DNA from: Bradyrhizobium sp. 1
GTDB lineage: Bacteria > Pseudomonadota > Alphaproteobacteria > Rhizobiales > Xanthobacteraceae
Direction of reading: 5' to 3'
DNA: 64,000 nucleotides
Assembly (NCBI RefSeq): GCF_023073315.1
Contig: NZ_JADPJH010000018.1
Location: forward strand, 557,534 to 621,533
Position 1 is the stretch's first letter. Every line of letters begins with the position of its first letter. The notes under the pieces were generated by a model, which searched no databases, was not told where the DNA came from, and worked only from the letters and a program-made list of their open reading frames with translations. The position numbers and the translations under genes are program-made. Below, piece after piece: positions 34,034 through 45,401 of this stretch.

Positions 34034-35548
34034 TCACATCTTCTTCCAGTCGCCGATCTGCTCGAAAGCATGGGCGGCGCGGTAGATCGTGGATTCCTCG
34101 AACATGCGGCCGACCAGCATCAGGCCGACGGGCAGGCCGTCGACCATGCCGCAGGGTAGCGACATCGCGGGATGATGGGTGATGTCGAACGGCGCGGTGT
34201 TGGAGATCATTTCCAGCGCACGCGCGACGTAGTCTTCGCGGCTGGCGGTCGGCTCCGGCAGCTTGGTCGCCTTCATCGGCGTCGTCGGCAGCAGCAGCAG
34301 GTCGTAGTCTTTGAATGCCTTGTCGTAGGCCGCGGTCAGGCGTCGCGAGATGTTGAGCGCCTTGCCGTAATAGCGCGGACCAAAATTGTTGTTGATGTAG
34401 GTGCCGAGCAGCAGGAACAGTTTTGTGGTCTCGGACAACGAGTCCGCCTGCCGGCGCCAGCCGCGATGGAAATCCATCAGCGTGGTCGAGTAAAGGTCGG
34501 ACCGGCTCAGGCCATAGCCGTCGCCATACATCATGGTCTGGGTCATGCCCTCGGTGCCAATCGGCGTCCAGATCGCGGGTCCCGCGAGATGCATCGGGAT
34601 CGAGACGATCTCGACGCTCGCGCCCAGATCCTTGAAACGCTTTGCGGCCTCGCGAACGCTTTCGTTAACGGCGGCTTCCGCATTCGCCTGCTCAAAACCT
34701 TCCTTCAGAATGCCGATCTTCATGCCCTTGACGCCCTGGCCGAGCGCCTTGGTGTAGTCCTCGACCTTCGGGGCCTTGATGCGCGGATCGTAGCCGTCGT
34801 CGCCGGCGAGCACTTCGAGCAGCAGCGCGTTGTCGGCAACCGTCGCCGTCATCGGGCCGGTGTGATCGACGAAGACCTCGATCGGCATGATGCCGGTGTA
34901 GGGCACGAGGCCCCAGGTCGGCTTCATGCCGTAGGTGCCGCAGAACGAGGACGGCATGCGGATCGAGCCGCCCTGGTCGCCGCCGATCGCCATGTCGACC
35001 TCACCGAGGGCTACGACGACGCCTGAGCCCGACGACGAGCCGCCGGCTGAATAACCCATCTTGTGGGGATTGTGCACGGCGCCGACCGCATTGGTGTGGC
35101 TGCCGCCGGACATGCAGAAGGACTCGCAGTGCACTTTGCCGGCGATCTCGGCGCCGGCATCGAGCATGCGCGTGACGATGGTGGCGTCGAAATCGGGGAC
35201 GTAGCCCTCCAGCGTCGCCGAGCCGTTCATCATGGGAACGCCGGCGAGCATGATGTTGTCTTTCAGCGCGACGGTCTTGCCCTTGAGCTTGCCGCCGGCC
35301 GCGCCCTTCACCGTCGACTTGCGATACCAGGCGTTGCGCGGGTTCTCTTCCGGCGAGGGCCGATAGCCCGGCGTGCGCGGATATTTGACCTCCGGCACCT
35401 CGTCCGGCATCGCGCCGACGAGATTGTAGGCGTCGATCGAGCCCTGCATCAGGCCGCGGAACGAGGCGACATCGTCGTCGGTCAGTGAAAGGCCGCACTG
35501 GTCGGCGACGTCGAGAAGTTGGGCGGGCGTTGGAAGGACAACAGTCAC
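34034..35548 (-). CDS. amidase, amidase-signature family (Rhodococcus-type)
   Basis: A 504-residue amidase hydrolysing carboxamides to acids and ammonia in the cytoplasm. With the GTG start at 35548 the catalytic residues fall at Lys96 (VALKDNIM), Ser171 (AGGSSSGSG) and Ser195 (GGDQGGSIRMP). Those are the same numbers as in the nitrile hydratase-linked Rhodococcus amidases as I recall them, which also supports this start. AGGAG lies 6 bases before the GTG. No nitrile hydratase gene is in the window. It sits between an AmiC-like gene and an amide-type ABC importer, so imported amides are the likely substrates. Confidence 0.94.
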   Translation of the reverse strand: MTVVLPTPAQLLDVADQCGLSLTDDDVASFRGLMQGSIDAYNLVGAMPDEVPEVKYPRTPGYRPSPEENPRNAWYRKSTVKGAAGGKLKGKTVALKDNIMLAGVPMMNGSATLEGYVPDFDATIVTRMLDAGAEIAGKVHCESFCMSGGSHTNAVGAVHNPHKMGYSAGGSSSGSGVVVALGEVDMAIGGDQGGSIRMPSSFCGTYGMKPTWGLVPYTGIMPIEVFVDHTGPMTATVADNALLLEVLAGDDGYDPRIKAPKVEDYTKALGQGVKGMKIGILKEGFEQANAEAAVNESVREAAKRFKDLGASVEIVSIPMHLAGPAIWTPIGTEGMTQTMMYGDGYGLSRSDLYSTTLMDFHRGWRRQADSLSETTKLFLLLGTYINNNFGPRYYGKALNISRRLTAAYDKAFKDYDLLLLPTTPMKATKLPEPTASREDYVARALEMISNTAPFDITHHPAMSLPCGMVDGLPVGLMLVGRMFEESTIYRAAHAFEQIGDWKKM

Positions 35549-35711
35549 GGCACTCTCCTGAGGCTTCTTGATCCCTGGCGTTGAACGGAAGCCGCCCGGT
35601 CGCGCCTGCACGGCGCGGGCCAACCGGCTCCGCCTCGATATTACAGACGGAAATATTTTCCTTTTCAAGTATTATTTCGTAGCTCGGCTGCTCGGGATGC
35701 GTAACTGAGGC

Positions 35712-36896
35712 TCAGAGCTGTTTGATCAGCTTGAAGTCGAGGCCATCGGCCTCGGCGAGATACATCGGCATCTCGGCGCGGCCATCGCGAAGGGTCACCG
35801 GACCGCGGCCGGCCGAATAGACGGTGTTGCGCGCAGCCTTGAGCAGCGGACGAAACGCCAGCGAGCCGGCGCGATTAGCGACGGACTCCAGGAACCGCAG
35901 TCCCTCATAGTTCGACTGGCCGACCGAGCCGACCGGCGGCGCGTGCGGGCCGAACATGGCCTGGTAGCCACCGAGGAACTCGTCATTGGCGCGCGAGATC
36001 ATGCAGTTGAAATAGCCGGAGGCGCAGAACAAATTCTCGGTGTTGTCGGCGCCGATGCCGAGCAGCACGGTCTCGTCCATCGCGCCGGCAAGCCGCAGCG
36101 TCGAGGGGCTAAGGCCCGCTTCCGCGAAGGCGCGGTTGAAGGTGATGCTGTCGGTGCCGATCAGCGAGATCAGCACCACGTCCGGCTTGGCGGCACGAAT
36201 CCGCGCCAGATGCGGCTCGTGATTGTCCTCACCGACGGGGACGAACTCCTCGCCGACGACCTGGCCGCCGGCTTCCTTGATGTAGCGCTTCACTGAGCGA
36301 TGCGACTGCCACGGCCAGACGTAATCGCTGCCGATCAGATACCAGCGCGCTGCCTTCTTGACGTCGGCGAGCCATTGGATCGCAGGCCGGCTCTGCCAGA
36401 GCGGCGTCTCGCCGATCGCCATCACACCAGGTGTGCGCTCGCCGCCTTCATAGACCGGCGTGTAGATGTAGGGGATCCGGTTGCCGGTGACCTTGCGCAG
36501 CGCGACGCGGACCGCGCTGATATGCGAGCCCATGATGAGATCGACTTCGTCGAAGGCGATCGCCTGCTCGGCACGCCGCACCACATCGTCGATCGGACCG
36601 CCTGAATCATAGATCGACAGCTCGAGCTCGCGGCCCAAAATGCCGCCGCGCTTGTTGATCTCGGCGACCGCGAGCATCGCGCTGTTGGTAGAGGTCGGGC
36701 CCCAGATCCCGGGCGAGCCGGTGAAGGTGAGGAAATTGCCGATGCGCAGCTTGTTGCGCGCGCCGCGGCGCTTCATGAAATGCGAATCGAGCGGGGACAG
36801 GTCGAAGTCAGCCGCCGACGACGGCAGATTCCTGAACAGCAAGGACGGCGGCAACGCCGGGCCGCCGTGAGCCGGGAAGTTCACCGTCGCGCGCAC
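35712..36896 (-). CDS. AmiC-like amide-binding protein without signal peptide
   Basis: A 394-residue type 1 periplasmic-binding fold of the AmiC/UrtA group, with NFLTFTGSPGIWGPTSTNS split by the ligand loop, YTPVYEGGERTP, IGSDYVWPWQSHRSVKRYI and EEFVPVGEDNHEPHL. The GTG at 36896 has CAGGAG 5 bases upstream and gives an N-terminus without a cleavable signal peptide. A longer frame to 36971 adds a Cys-rich start that is also not a signal. By analogy with Pseudomonas AmiC it may be a cytoplasmic amide sensor. No AmiR is present, so it could instead be a binding protein with unusual export. It is divergent from the MarR gene. Confidence 0.85.
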   Translation of the reverse strand: MRATVNFPAHGGPALPPSLLFRNLPSSAADFDLSPLDSHFMKRRGARNKLRIGNFLTFTGSPGIWGPTSTNSAMLAVAEINKRGGILGRELELSIYDSGGPIDDVVRRAEQAIAFDEVDLIMGSHISAVRVALRKVTGNRIPYIYTPVYEGGERTPGVMAIGETPLWQSRPAIQWLADVKKAARWYLIGSDYVWPWQSHRSVKRYIKEAGGQVVGEEFVPVGEDNHEPHLARIRAAKPDVVLISLIGTDSITFNRAFAEAGLSPSTLRLAGAMDETVLLGIGADNTENLFCASGYFNCMISRANDEFLGGYQAMFGPHAPPVGSVGQSNYEGLRFLESVANRAGSLAFRPLLKAARNTVYSAGRGPVTLRDGRAEMPMYLAEADGLDFKLIKQL

Positions 36897-36990
36897 GCCA
36901 ACTCCTGTCTGGCACCAGACCTGAAAGCACATTGAGCAGGCGGCCGCGGCATCCGCCCTTTTGTTGTGCAATCATCCTATTTTGAAAATA

Positions 36991-37002
36991 TTGAATATTC
37001 AA
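36991..37002. promoter_or_regulatory. perfect 12-bp palindrome, candidate MarR operator
   Basis: TTGAATATTCAA is a perfect palindrome in an AT-rich stretch (about 36970-37020) of the divergent promoter between the AmiC-like and MarR genes. Its size and TTGAA half-sites fit MarR-family operators. A related AT-rich patch (GAAATATTTTC near 35649-35660) lies before the amidase gene. Confidence 0.7.
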
Positions 37003-37075
37003 GAATTGAAGTGCATATAGATGCAGCATCGATTGCAAGACATTCACTCATTTGGGTCAAGACGAAGTCTTAGCC

Positions 37076-37510
37076 GTGGCAAAACCGAACACCCCGATCA
37101 CCGAACATCTCGCTTATCTGCTCGCGCAGGCCAACCGGGAGATCAACCGGCAGCTGGAACTGCGCTTGAGCAAGGAAGGCGTTCCCGTCGAGCAATGGCG
37201 CATCCTGAAGGTGCTGTCGGATGGCGACGGCCATTCGATGGGCGAGCTCGCGGATGCGGTGCTGCTCAATCATCCGACGCTGACCAAGATGATCGACCGC
37301 ATGGTCTCCGACACGCTGGTCTATCGCGTGCAGGACCCGAACGACCGCCGCAAGGTGCTGATGTTCATCTCCGACCGCGGCAAGGTGCTGAGCAAGAAGC
37401 TCAACTCGCTCGCGGTGGACCAGGAGGAGCACATCCTGGAGAGCTACGGCGACAAGTCGACGAGCGAATTGAAGCGGCTGCTGGAGAGCTTAATCGACAG
37501 CTCGAATTGA
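37076..37510 (+). CDS. MarR-family transcriptional regulator
   Basis: A 144-residue winged-helix regulator. Helices and wing are visible: QWRILKVLSDGDGHSMGELADAV, NHPTLTKMIDRMVSDTLVYR as recognition helix, and the wing DPNDRRKVLMFISDRG, then a C-terminal dimerisation helix. The GTG at 37076 gives the usual short N-terminus; a TTG at 37052 is an alternative and no clear ribosome site decides. It is divergent from the amide operon and is its probable local repressor or aromatic/amide sensor. Confidence 0.9.
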   Translation: MAKPNTPITEHLAYLLAQANREINRQLELRLSKEGVPVEQWRILKVLSDGDGHSMGELADAVLLNHPTLTKMIDRMVSDTLVYRVQDPNDRRKVLMFISDRGKVLSKKLNSLAVDQEEHILESYGDKSTSELKRLLESLIDSSN

Positions 37511-37548
37511 TGATTGAGTGAGCCTCAGCTTTCGCGACGCACTCAACT

Positions 37549-37674
37549 GTCATCGCCCGACTCGTGCGCAACCGCGCACTGGATCGGGCGATCCGGTATT
37601 CCAGAGACAGCTGTGGTTGACTCGAGAGGCCGCGGCGTACTGGGTCGCCCGGTTAAACCGGGCGACGACAGCGG
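37549..37674. repeat. palindromic extragenic repeat, family C
   Basis: It begins TGTCATCGCCCGACTCGTGCG and ends CCGGGCGACGACAGCGG, with GGATCGGGCGATCCGG and GGTCGCCCGGTTAAACCGGGCG inside. It separates the MarR gene from the convergent end of secA. Confidence 0.8.
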
Positions 37675-37684
37675 AATTTAACGG

Positions 37685-40525
<2,841 letters not shown>

Positions 40526-40878
40526 GCCTAGTTCCTGTGTTCGCGATTCAACCGCGTTGCAGCCAAGAAGTTGTCACCCGCCTGCCTATCAACTCACCGT
40601 GACGCCCGATGGCGTCAGAGCCCGGACTGCGGGGGTCATCCGCCATATGGGTGGGAATTGGACAAGTCTGGGTTCAACGGCCAAAAACGCAGCAAAATAA
40701 ACGCCATCGCCATGGTCGCGACCGGGCAGAGATATGGCCCGGTCAGGGCCTTGTCAACGGCGGCCGTATTGCGGCTAATTCATCATTTTGACAGACTTTT
40801 CGCGTTGCCAAGCCCCCCTGAATTGGGCGAGTGTCCGCCCGCTTCGAGCAGCCCCCTGCTTCAACAAAAGGATTTTCC
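40526..40878. other. divergent intergenic region, secA to parvulin gene
   Basis: About 350 bases with promoters expected in both directions. A perfect hairpin TGACGCC-CGAT-GGCGTCA occurs at 40600-40617, and a TTGACA that could be a -35 box for the plus-strand gene is at 40798-40803, without an obvious -10 partner. No small gene is supported. The region precedes secA by 75 bases, where an mRNA structure could act, but no SecM-like arrest peptide was recognised. Confidence 0.5.
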
Positions 40879-41811
40879 ATGACCACCTCGTTCCCGGTAA
40901 CCAAAACCGGCCTGCGCTTCGGCCTCGCCACCGCCTTCGTGGGCTGCCTTGCGCTGGCGCTGATCGCGGGTCCCGGCCGGGCTGCCGACGATCCGGTGCT
41001 GGCGAAGGTCAATGGCACTGAAATCAAGAAGAGCGACGTCGCCATGGCCGAGGAGGAACTCGGACCGAGCCTCGCCCAGATGGACCCGGCGACCAAGGAA
41101 GAGAACGTCCTGTCCTTCCTCATCGACATGAAGATCGTCGGCAAGGCCGCCGAGGACAAGAAGATCGCGGACGGCGAGGAGTTCAAGAAGCGCATGGCGT
41201 TCGCCCGCAACCGCCTGCTGATGGACAATTTGCTGGCCCAGGAAGGCAAGGCCGCCACCACCCCCGACGCCATGAAGAAGGTCTATGAAGAGGCCTCCAA
41301 GCAGATCACCGGCGAGCAGGAAGTGCGCGCCCGCCACATCCTGGTCGAGACCGAGGACGAGGCCAAGGCGGTGAAGGCCGAGCTCGACAAGGGCGCCGAT
41401 TTCGCCGAGCTCGCCAAGAAAAAGTCCAAGGATCCGGGCTCGGCCGATGGCGGCGACCTCGGCTTCTTCACCAAGGAGCAGATGGTGCCGGAATTCTCGG
41501 CGGTCGCCTTCGCGCTGGAGCCGGGCAAGATCTCCGACCCCGTGAAGTCGCAGTTCGGCTGGCACATCATCAAGGTCGAGGAAAAGCGCAGCCGCAAGGC
41601 GCCCGATTTCGAGCAGGTCAAGGCCCAGATCGAGCAGTATGTCACCCGCAAGGCCCAGGCCGACTACGTCGCCAAGCTGCGCGCGGAAGCCAAGGTCGAG
41701 CGGATGGACCAGCCGGCGGCGGACGCGAAGTCGGATGCCAAGCCGGCCGATGCGGCCAAGACCGACGCCAAGCCCTCCGACAGCAAGATGGCGCCGCCCG
41801 CAAAGAAGTAA
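40879..41811 (+). CDS. parvulin-type periplasmic peptidyl-prolyl isomerase
   Basis: A 310-residue exported foldase. A signal peptide (LRFGLATAFVGCLALALIAG) ends near residue 35. A SurA-N-like helical part follows (about 40-140), then one parvulin rotamase domain (about 145-245: ARHILVETEDEAKAV, GSADGGDLGFFTKEQMVPEF, VKSQFGWHIIKVEE). The tail is Ala/Asp/Lys-rich. It matches the PrsA/Cbf2-like PPIases of Rhizobiales that assist outer-membrane or secreted proteins. AAAGGA precedes the ATG at 40879. Its place next to secA is fitting. Confidence 0.93.
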   Translation: MTTSFPVTKTGLRFGLATAFVGCLALALIAGPGRAADDPVLAKVNGTEIKKSDVAMAEEELGPSLAQMDPATKEENVLSFLIDMKIVGKAAEDKKIADGEEFKKRMAFARNRLLMDNLLAQEGKAATTPDAMKKVYEEASKQITGEQEVRARHILVETEDEAKAVKAELDKGADFAELAKKKSKDPGSADGGDLGFFTKEQMVPEFSAVAFALEPGKISDPVKSQFGWHIIKVEEKRSRKAPDFEQVKAQIEQYVTRKAQADYVAKLRAEAKVERMDQPAADAKSDAKPADAAKTDAKPSDSKMAPPAKK

Positions 41812-41857
41812 GAATTCGCTGTCACTTCGGTGACGTGAAGAGTATCTAAGCCTTCGT

Positions 41858-41908
41858 GATGCCCGGCCCTAAGCGCGAAGCGTGTCTTCGCCAAGAGGGC
41901 CGGGCATC
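41858..41908 (+). terminator. 13-bp inverted repeat between parvulin and argJ genes
   Basis: GATGCCCGGCCCT (41858-41870) and AGGGCCGGGCATC (41896-41908) are perfect complements around a 25-base loop. It lacks a T-tract. It is either a terminator for the upstream gene or a short REP unit. Confidence 0.6.
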
Positions 41909-41942
41909 TGCATATCCAGACCTCATCAAGGCGCGCCCTCCG

Positions 41943-43184
41943 ATGTCCTCCTCCGTCTCCCCGCTCGCCCCCAAATCTGTTCCCGACATGCCCACCATCG
42001 CGGGCATCCGTCTCGCGACGGCCGAGGCCGGCATCCGCTACAAGAACCGCACCGACGTGCTGCTGGCGGTGATGGACAAGGGCACCGCGGTCGCCGGCGT
42101 CTTCACCAAGTCGAAGTGCCCCTCCGCGCCGGTCGAATGGTGCCGTGCTAAACTGAAGGGCGGCAAGGCGCGCGCGCTGGTGGTCAATTCCGGCAATGCC
42201 AACGCCTTCACCGGCAAGACCGGCCGCAGCTCCACCGCGCTGACCGCGAAGATCGCGGCCAAGGCCGTCGGGTGCAGCGAGGGTGAAATCTTCCTGGCCT
42301 CGACCGGCGTGATCGGCGAGCCGCTGGATGCAACCAAGTTCGACGGCGTGCTCGGCCGCCTCGCCGAGACCACCGAGCCCGGCGACTATCTCGCTGCGGC
42401 CAAGGCGATCATGACCACGGACACCTTCCCGAAGGTCGCGACCGCGACCGTCAAGCTCGGCAAGGCCAAGGTCACCATCAACGGCATGGCCAAGGGCGCC
42501 GGCATGATCGCGCCGGACATGGCGACGATGCTGTGCTTTATCTTCACCGACGCGCCGATTGCGCCCGCCGCGCTGCAGGCGCTGCTCAAGGCCGGCGTTG
42601 AGGACACGTTTAACGCAGTGACGATCGACGGCGACACCTCGACGTCGGACACGCTGCTCGCGTTTGCAACCGGCGCTGCCGCCGAACACGGCGCGCCAAA
42701 GATCAGCCGCGCCAGCGATCCCAGGCTGAAGGCCTTCGTCAAAGCCTTCAACCAGGTGCTCGCCAATCTGTCCGAGCAAGTCGCCCGCGACGGCGAAGGC
42801 GCGCGAAAACTGGTCGAGATCACCGTCGAGGGCGCCAAGACCAAGGCTTCCGCCCGCAAGATCGCGATGTCGATTGCGAACTCGCCACTGGTCAAGACCG
42901 CGATCGCCGGCGAGGACGCCAATTGGGGCCGCGTCGTGATGGCGGTCGGCAAGGCCGGCGAGCCTGCCGATCGCGACAAGCTGTCGATTTCCTTCAACGG
43001 CATCCGCGTCGCCAAGAGTGGCGCGCGCGATCCGTCCTATGACGAAGCCCAGGTGTCGGAAGCGATGAAGGCGCCGGAGATCGCGATCAAGGTCTCGCTC
43101 GGCCTCGGCAAGGGCCGCGACCGCGTGCTGACCTGCGACCTCACCAAGGAATATATCGCGATCAACGGGGACTACAGGTCGTAG
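41943..43184 (+). CDS. argJ: bifunctional glutamate N-acetyltransferase / N-acetylglutamate synthase
   Basis: ArgJ transfers acetyl from N-acetylornithine to glutamate in arginine biosynthesis and may also use acetyl-CoA. The 413-residue precursor self-cleaves at the ATML motif, here [12 protein letters not shown] with Thr195 as the new N-terminal nucleophile of the beta chain. Other conserved parts are [29 protein letters not shown], and [13 protein letters not shown]. An upstream in-frame extension to 41856 crosses the inverted repeat and is rejected. Confidence 0.97.
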   Translation: MSSSVSPLAPKSVPDMPTIAGIRLATAEAGIRYKNRTDVLLAVMDKGTAVAGVFTKSKCPSAPVEWCRAKLKGGKARALVVNSGNANAFTGKTGRSSTALTAKIAAKAVGCSEGEIFLASTGVIGEPLDATKFDGVLGRLAETTEPGDYLAAAKAIMTTDTFPKVATATVKLGKAKVTINGMAKGAGMIAPDMATMLCFIFTDAPIAPAALQALLKAGVEDTFNAVTIDGDTSTSDTLLAFATGAAAEHGAPKISRASDPRLKAFVKAFNQVLANLSEQVARDGEGARKLVEITVEGAKTKASARKIAMSIANSPLVKTAIAGEDANWGRVVMAVGKAGEPADRDKLSISFNGIRVAKSGARDPSYDEAQVSEAMKAPEIAIKVSLGLGKGRDRVLTCDLTKEYIAINGDYRS

Positions 43185-43200
43185 CGTCCGCTGCTCTCTA

Positions 43201-43349
43201 ACCGTCATCCTGAGGTGCGAGTGGCGCGATGCGAAAGCATCGCGCCGGGAGCCTCGAAAGATGCACGGCCACGCCGCCGCCGTACGGAGAAAGCCCGGCT
43301 TGTCGCCCTTCGAGGGCCGCTAAGAAGCGGCCGCCTCGGGGTGACGGTG
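43201..43349. repeat. palindromic repeat with CCGTCATCCTGAGG arms
   Basis: It runs from ACCGTCATCCTGAGGTGCGAG to CCTCGGGGTGACGGTG, with an inner GGAGCCTCGAAAGATGCACGGC segment and a CTTCGAGGGCCGC block. This is another dispersed Bradyrhizobium intergenic element, here between the convergent argJ and TadG-like genes. Confidence 0.8.
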
Positions 43350-43367
43350 ATGGAGCTTTGCTTCAAA

Positions 43368-44726
43368 TCACCCCGCGATCCGCGCGTCGGCGACCGCCTT
43401 CTTGAACAGCGCGTTCATCGCGTCCGAAATACCCTGGGTAGGGCTGACCTCGAAATAGAATCCCGGCGAAGCGCAGCTCTGCATGTTCTGCGCGATCTTG
43501 CTGTTCGGAGACGGCCCCCACGTCCCGGCGTTGAAGGGCGATATCCACGTGTTGTACCAGTTGTCAGTAGGGGGCTGGTACGTCGTGTACAGCACCGCGA
43601 TCTTGATACCGCGGTTCTTGATCGTCGTGCAGAGCGCCGGGTTGATCGGCGACTGACAGCGGTTCGTTGGCGTGTAAAGAGGATACGAAGCCGATGATAC
43701 GCTGCACATCGTCGTGCCCGAGTTGGTTTCGTCGGCGACGCCATCGGATACAAAGAACAGATATTTCAGCGGTGACGCGGATGTGCCAGCTCCCGGCGAG
43801 GCGATTGCGCTATTGATCGCAGGAAAAATAGTGGTGAAGGGCGTGTCTTTGTCGGCCGTATACGAATCATTCTGACCAGCGACCGCCATCAGGTCGATGC
43901 TTCCCGCCGCGGTCTTGGCGGACGTCAGGCTCGACGAGAGCGAAAACAGATTTCTCAATCCGATCGTCGCTGACGCAGCGCCGAAATCGTAGATCGCCAT
44001 TCTGAACTGGCTGGTATAGGTCTGCGTGTTCTGGGCTGTGTCCATCAAGTTCGCGCTCGCCTGGCGCACCACGTCGATTCGGGTGGTGATGCCATTTGCC
44101 TTGGCTATGTCGTAGTTGCTCGTGCCCGCGCTCTTGGATGTGTCGTGACACGCGAATGCGCATCCGCCCGTCTTTGCCTGCATATTCGTGATGTCGGTCG
44201 GTGTCGCTGCGACACCCATCGACGGCGAATTGTCCAGGAGGAGATAGAAGTCGACATAGAGCGGCATGTTGGCCGTTGACGTCGACGTGCCGCTCATGGT
44301 CAGCGCGGTCTGGCCGATCAGGCCGAGAAACATGGTGTTGATGGTGGCGGTGAACGAGACGGTCGCGTTGACGGTCGAGCCGGTCTTGACGACGGTCGGG
44401 GTGACGCTGTTGAGCGTATAGCCGGTCAGATTGGCGCGATTGGCGTCGAAGATGTTCTGGGCGTCGGTGACACCAACGGAAATCGAACCATCCGACGTCA
44501 TCGTACCCGCGGCGATAAAGGCCGGCGAGGCCTTGGCAATCGCACCGACGCTGGCCGCGTCGGCCGCGGCTTGCAGCTTGGATCGGACCTGCGTCGCGCG
44601 GGAGTAATCGACCGCATAGCCAACCATCGCGATCAGCGGAACGCAGCAGATTGCGAAGATCACCGCGACATTGCCGCGCTGGTCGCGGGCAAATCGGCGC
44701 GAGAAGGTTTGAAGCGCAGCGCGCAT
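43368..44726 (-). CDS. TadE/TadG-like pilus-associated protein with VWA domain
   Basis: A 452-residue protein. The N-terminus RDQRGNVAVIFAICCVPLIAMVGYAVDY is the TadE/TadG pseudopilin-like membrane segment, followed by SRATQVRSKLQAAADAASVG as the conserved TadG helix. A VWA domain occupies roughly 150-440, with a DNSPSMG metal-site motif near residue 160. Such TadG proteins support Flp/Tad adhesive pili, but no tadA-tadC or flp gene is near, so it is an orphan copy. The mature domain is expected outside the cytoplasmic membrane. Ser/Thr/Asn-rich composition differs from neighbours. Confidence 0.9.
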   Translation of the reverse strand: MRAALQTFSRRFARDQRGNVAVIFAICCVPLIAMVGYAVDYSRATQVRSKLQAAADAASVGAIAKASPAFIAAGTMTSDGSISVGVTDAQNIFDANRANLTGYTLNSVTPTVVKTGSTVNATVSFTATINTMFLGLIGQTALTMSGTSTSTANMPLYVDFYLLLDNSPSMGVAATPTDITNMQAKTGGCAFACHDTSKSAGTSNYDIAKANGITTRIDVVRQASANLMDTAQNTQTYTSQFRMAIYDFGAASATIGLRNLFSLSSSLTSAKTAAGSIDLMAVAGQNDSYTADKDTPFTTIFPAINSAIASPGAGTSASPLKYLFFVSDGVADETNSGTTMCSVSSASYPLYTPTNRCQSPINPALCTTIKNRGIKIAVLYTTYQPPTDNWYNTWISPFNAGTWGPSPNSKIAQNMQSCASPGFYFEVSPTQGISDAMNALFKKAVADARIAG

Positions 44727-44862
44727 AGGTTGGGCCCGGAGTGGTTGTGCGGTTCCACCCTAGGAACAGTCGATTAAATATGACTTATGGAGACCGTAGA
44801 AACGCGAGCCGTGACGAGGTTAACAAGGCGTTGCGGACGATCTTCAGCGAGCGACATCACTT

Positions 44863-45273
44863 ATGGCCGATCTCAAACTGACACTGGTGGTGGCCTGCGC
44901 GCTGGTCGACGCCGATAACCGCGTCCTGATCGCGCAGCGCCCCGAGGGCAAGGCGCTGGCCGGCCTCTGGGAATTTCCCGGCGGCAAGTGCGAACCCGGC
45001 GAGCGGCCGGAGCAGAGCCTGATCCGCGAGCTCCACGAAGAGCTCGGCATCACCGTTGCCGAGCCGTGCCTGGCCCCGCTGACGTTTGCGAGCTACGGCT
45101 ACGAGACCTTCCACCTGTTGATGCCGCTCTACATCTGCCGGCGCTGGGAGGGGCAGGTGGCGGGCCGCGAAGGCCAAAACCTCGCCTGGGTTCGCGCCAA
45201 CAAGCTGCGCGACTACCCGATGCCGCCGGCGGATATTCCGCTGATCCCGCATTTGATTGATTTGCTGATGTGA
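44863..45273 (+). CDS. mutT: 8-oxo-dGTP diphosphatase MutT
   Basis: A 136-residue Nudix hydrolase that removes 8-oxo-dGTP from the nucleotide pool. The Nudix box is complete: GGKCEPGERPEQSLIRELHEELGI split as G-x5-E-x7-RE-L-x-EE-L-G-I. The preceding LIAQRPEGKALAGLWEFPGG is typical of MutT. The start ATG at 44863 has only a weak ribosome site. It is single and precedes a palindromic repeat. Confidence 0.93.
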   Translation: MADLKLTLVVACALVDADNRVLIAQRPEGKALAGLWEFPGGKCEPGERPEQSLIRELHEELGITVAEPCLAPLTFASYGYETFHLLMPLYICRRWEGQVAGREGQNLAWVRANKLRDYPMPPADIPLIPHLIDLLM

Positions 45274-45282
45274 GTTCGCGCT

Positions 45283-45399
45283 GTGCCCCGGACGCAGCGT
45301 AGCGCTCCTTCAGCGGTGCGCCGCTGAGCCGGGGCCCGCAGCAGCGTACTGGACGATGCTTCGCATTGCCAGGGAACGCTGCAGCGCGTCCGGGACACG
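45283..45399. repeat. palindromic extragenic repeat, family B copy 2
   Basis: It begins GTGCCCCGGACGCAGCG and ends CAGCGCGTCCGGGACACG. It has the same family arms as 26526-26660 and 46294-46434, with internal CTGAGCCGGGGCCCGC. It separates the convergent mutT and methyltransferase genes. Confidence 0.85.
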
Positions 45400-45401
45400 C
45401 G

